A stretch of 6,880 nt of DNA from Acidobacteriota bacterium (lineage in GTDB: Bacteria; Acidobacteriota; Terriglobia; UBA7540), in contig QHZK01000254.1 in assembly GCA_003224635.1 (NCBI GenBank), positions 1 through 6,880 on the forward strand, given 5' to 3'. Position 1 is the first letter of the stretch. Every line of letters begins with the position of its first letter. The position numbers were made by a program, and so were the translations under genes. Of the stretch, positions 5,058 through 6,880 are shown piece after piece. The notes under the pieces were generated by a model. It was not told where the DNA came from. It saw nothing but the letters and a program-made list of their open reading frames with translations, and ran no database searches.

Positions 5058-6728
5058 TTACACCGCACTGAGATATTGATGAATGAATTGTACCGCGATT
5101 GAGCCTTCGCCCACGCCGGAAGCGACGCGCTTCACCGAGCCGTGGCGGACGTCCCCTACGGCGAAAATCCCCGGGACGCTGGTCTCCGGCAAGTATGGAT
5201 CGCGGCCCAGCGGCCACCCCTGTGGGCGCTTCCCGTCGCGCATCAGATCATTTCCGGTAAGGATAAAACCGCGCTCATCGCGCGCCACAACCCCAGCCAG
5301 CCAATCCGTGTTGGGCTCTGCGCCAATGAAGACAAAGAGTGAGTTCGCGGGTACCTTCTCGGTCTGGACGCTGTCCCGGCAGTGGATGGAGATGGCTTCG
5401 AGGCGCGCGTCTCCGTAGACCTCCACAACCCGGGCGCGGGTTTCCACCTGGATATTCGGCGTGTGTTTGATCTGGTCGATTAGATACTGAGACATCGAGG
5501 TAGAGAGGGACTCGCCGCGGACCAACATCAACACCCGTCGCGCATACTTCGAGAAATACATCGCCGCCTGCCCGGCGGAATTTGCGCCGCCGATGATGTA
5601 AACGTCTTCGCCCTGGCATGCCATCGCCTCGGTCATTGCCGAGCCGTAATAAACTCCACGGCCTTGCAGGCGTTCCGCTCCGGGTACGTCGAGCTTTCGG
5701 TAGGACACGCCCATCGCCAGCAGCAGGACTTTGCAACCGATCTCACTTCCATCTGCCAGCTTCACCCTTCGCGAGGGGCCTTCTACGCGAACGGCCTGAG
5801 CTTCCTGGGGCGCGAGGATTTCGACGCCAAAGCGCTTGGCCTGCGCTACGGCACGCCGCGCCAGGTCGCCGCCGCTCAAGCCGGAGGGAAAGCCCAGATA
5901 GTTTTCGATGCGGGAACTCATGCCCGCCTGCCCTCCCGGCGCTTCGCGTTCAATCATCACCGTCTTCAGTCCCTCCGAGGCGCCGTATACAGCCGCGGCC
6001 AGGCCGGCGGGCCCGCCGCCCACGATCACCAAGTCATAAAACGCCAGATCGGCCCTGACGCGCAGCCCGAGTCTTTCGGCTAACTGGGTTGCGCCCGGAG
6101 CAGCCAGGGATGATCCGTCCGGGAATAGAACCATGGGTAAACGGGACGGTTCGGCCCCGACGGCCTTGGCGAGGTGACGCACCTCCGCGTCTTTGTCCGC
6201 GGTCTCAACATCGAGCCATTGGTAAGGCACCTGGTTGCGCGCCAGGAAGTCTCGAACTGCGTAAGAGCCCGGCGACCACCGATGGCCGAGCACCCGGACG
6301 CCCTCGAAGCGCGGCCGGAACGACGCGCGCCAGTCCTCCAGGAGATCGTCGAGCACCGGGTAGAGGTGGTCCTCCGGCGGGTCCCAAGGCTTCAAGAGGT
6401 AATGATGGATTTTGGCCTCGTTGATGGCGCGAATCGCTGCGTCAGTATCGGCGTAGGCCGTAAGCAGGACGCGTTTCGCGTCCGGATAAATCTCCATGGA
6501 TCGGCCGAGGAATTCCACGCCCGTCATTTCCGGCATTCGCTGGTCAACCAGGAGCAGCCCCACCGAATCATTCTGTTTTTTCAGCCCACGCAGCGCGTCG
6601 AGCGCAGTCGCGCCAGAAGCGGAGCGCAACACGCGATAACGCTCCGCATACCGATGCCGGAGGTCGCGCTCGACTGCGCCCAGCACTTCGGCATCATCGT
6701 CCACAGTAATGATTGCCGGTTTCCCCAT
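5058..6728 (-). CDS. Receiver domain fused to thioredoxin-reductase-like FAD oxidoreductase (redox cysteines absent)
   Basis: A 556-residue three-part protein, first gene of the operon. Residues 1-125 are a response-regulator receiver: acidic D10-D12, phospho-acceptor D62 (LLLVDQRMPEMTG), T90 and K113 (LLKPWD). Residues about 143-222 resemble a glutaredoxin/thioredoxin fold (VRVLGHRWSPGSYAVRDFL, LPMVLFPDG), but the active-site cysteines are replaced (SPGSY, 152-156). Residues 230-556 are a TrxR-like flavoprotein: FAD motif GGGPAGLAAAVY (237-248), E260, GGQ (265-267), IENYLGFP (274-281), NAD(P)H motif GGANSAGQAA (380-389), and FAD-closing GIFAVGDV (520-527) with VASGVGEGSIAVQ. The CxxC expected between GRGV and the NAD(P)H motif is GSAM here (362-365). 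Only three cysteines exist (332, 371, 450). Databases name relatives ‘fused response regulator/thioredoxin-disulfide reductase’; here disulfide reduction by the usual mechanism seems impossible. Start ATG at 6728 opens directly into the receiver; only a weak ribosome site precedes it. Confidence 0.94.
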   Translation of the reverse strand: MGKPAIITVDDDAEVLGAVERDLRHRYAERYRVLRSASGATALDALRGLKKQNDSVGLLLVDQRMPEMTGVEFLGRSMEIYPDAKRVLLTAYADTDAAIRAINEAKIHHYLLKPWDPPEDHLYPVLDDLLEDWRASFRPRFEGVRVLGHRWSPGSYAVRDFLARNQVPYQWLDVETADKDAEVRHLAKAVGAEPSRLPMVLFPDGSSLAAPGATQLAERLGLRVRADLAFYDLVIVGGGPAGLAAAVYGASEGLKTVMIEREAPGGQAGMSSRIENYLGFPSGLSGGDLARRAVAQAKRFGVEILAPQEAQAVRVEGPSRRVKLADGSEIGCKVLLLAMGVSYRKLDVPGAERLQGRGVYYGSAMTEAMACQGEDVYIIGGANSAGQAAMYFSKYARRVLMLVRGESLSTSMSQYLIDQIKHTPNIQVETRARVVEVYGDARLEAISIHCRDSVQTEKVPANSLFVFIGAEPNTDWLAGVVARDERGFILTGNDLMRDGKRPQGWPLGRDPYLPETSVPGIFAVGDVRHGSVKRVASGVGEGSIAVQFIHQYLSAV

Positions 6729-6880
6729 AGCTACTTCGTGGCCAAGAGCCGCGGCCCGATGCGATGCGCTCTAGAAGATAGGGCCTGTCGCCCTGTCCGC
6801 CTTCCCTGCCATGCGGATGGCGCCCAACGGACGATCAGTGAAGACACGGTAGGATATGTGATGCAGGTCTCAGCCTAAAG
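6729..6880 (-). promoter_or_regulatory. Leader region of the redox-signalling operon, weak candidate promoter
   Basis: The 152 bases before the first operon gene contain no supported gene on either strand. Reading the minus strand, TTTAGG (6879-6874) and TATCCT (6856-6851) are separated by 17 bases and could be a weak sigma-70-type promoter with a leader of roughly 120 bases. Both hexamers are poor matches, and the true promoter may lie beyond the window edge. No clear operator palindrome is seen. Confidence 0.2.

Noticed and set aside
3622..5217. Longer start (ATG at 5217) for the histidine kinase
   Set aside because: The extra 54 residues are arginine-rich shadow translation of the flavoprotein's C-terminus; ATG at 5055 gives the expected N-terminus right after the upstream stop.
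6174..6878. 234-codon plus-strand open frame over the receiver domain and leader
   Set aside because: It is antisense to a clearly conserved receiver/Trx-fold coding region, has no recognisable domains, and is explained by high GC codon bias.
1..6880. CRISPR arrays, tRNA/rRNA genes, insertion sequences, attachment sites
   Set aside because: No spaced direct repeats, cloverleaf-like sequence, transposase coding or terminal inverted repeats were seen on either strand.

Overview
The window looks like chromosomal DNA from a GC-rich, Gram-negative soil-type bacterium. Acidobacteriota (Terriglobia-like) is my best guess. The basis is the gene families, a TGCTATAGT extended -10 element, and remnants of TolC-type, CehA/McbA-type and Vgb-like secreted-protein genes. 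This is inference from memory of families; no search was run.

Left part (1-870) is a gene graveyard. The 3' end of a minus-strand gene resembling a CehA/McbA-type metallohydrolase (about 63-278) meets, head to head, an internal piece of a plus-strand secreted beta-propeller-like gene (about 273-865). The meeting point is a GAATTC palindrome at 272-277. The plus-strand remnant also has an internal deletion with a frame change near 624-630. Neither gene can be functional as it stands.

Middle part (1071-3026) is an intact plus-strand ABC-F ATPase gene (651 aa) of the Uup/YheS-like type, which acts at the ribosome. It has a plausible promoter at about 978-1004. The following gap (3027-3339) holds a short minus-strand remnant that reads like the N-terminal part of a TolC-family outer-membrane protein, plus a possible terminator for the ABC-F gene.

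Right part (3340-6728) is a tight three-gene minus-strand operon. In transcription order it has three genes: (1) a 556-aa response-regulator receiver domain fused to a cysteine-less glutaredoxin-like domain and a thioredoxin-reductase-like flavoprotein; (2) a 477-aa histidine kinase with an N-terminal cNMP-binding-like domain; (3) an 89-aa UBP-type zinc-finger protein. The intergenic gaps are 2 nt and 12 nt. The likely reading is a two-component system whose output is an NAD(P)H-flavin oxidoreductase rather than a transcription factor, with a zinc-finger accessory protein. The reductase lacks both CxxC motifs expected of a thioredoxin/glutaredoxin relay, so the automatic name 'thioredoxin-disulfide reductase' is probably wrong in function. 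This operon is the most interesting content of the window.
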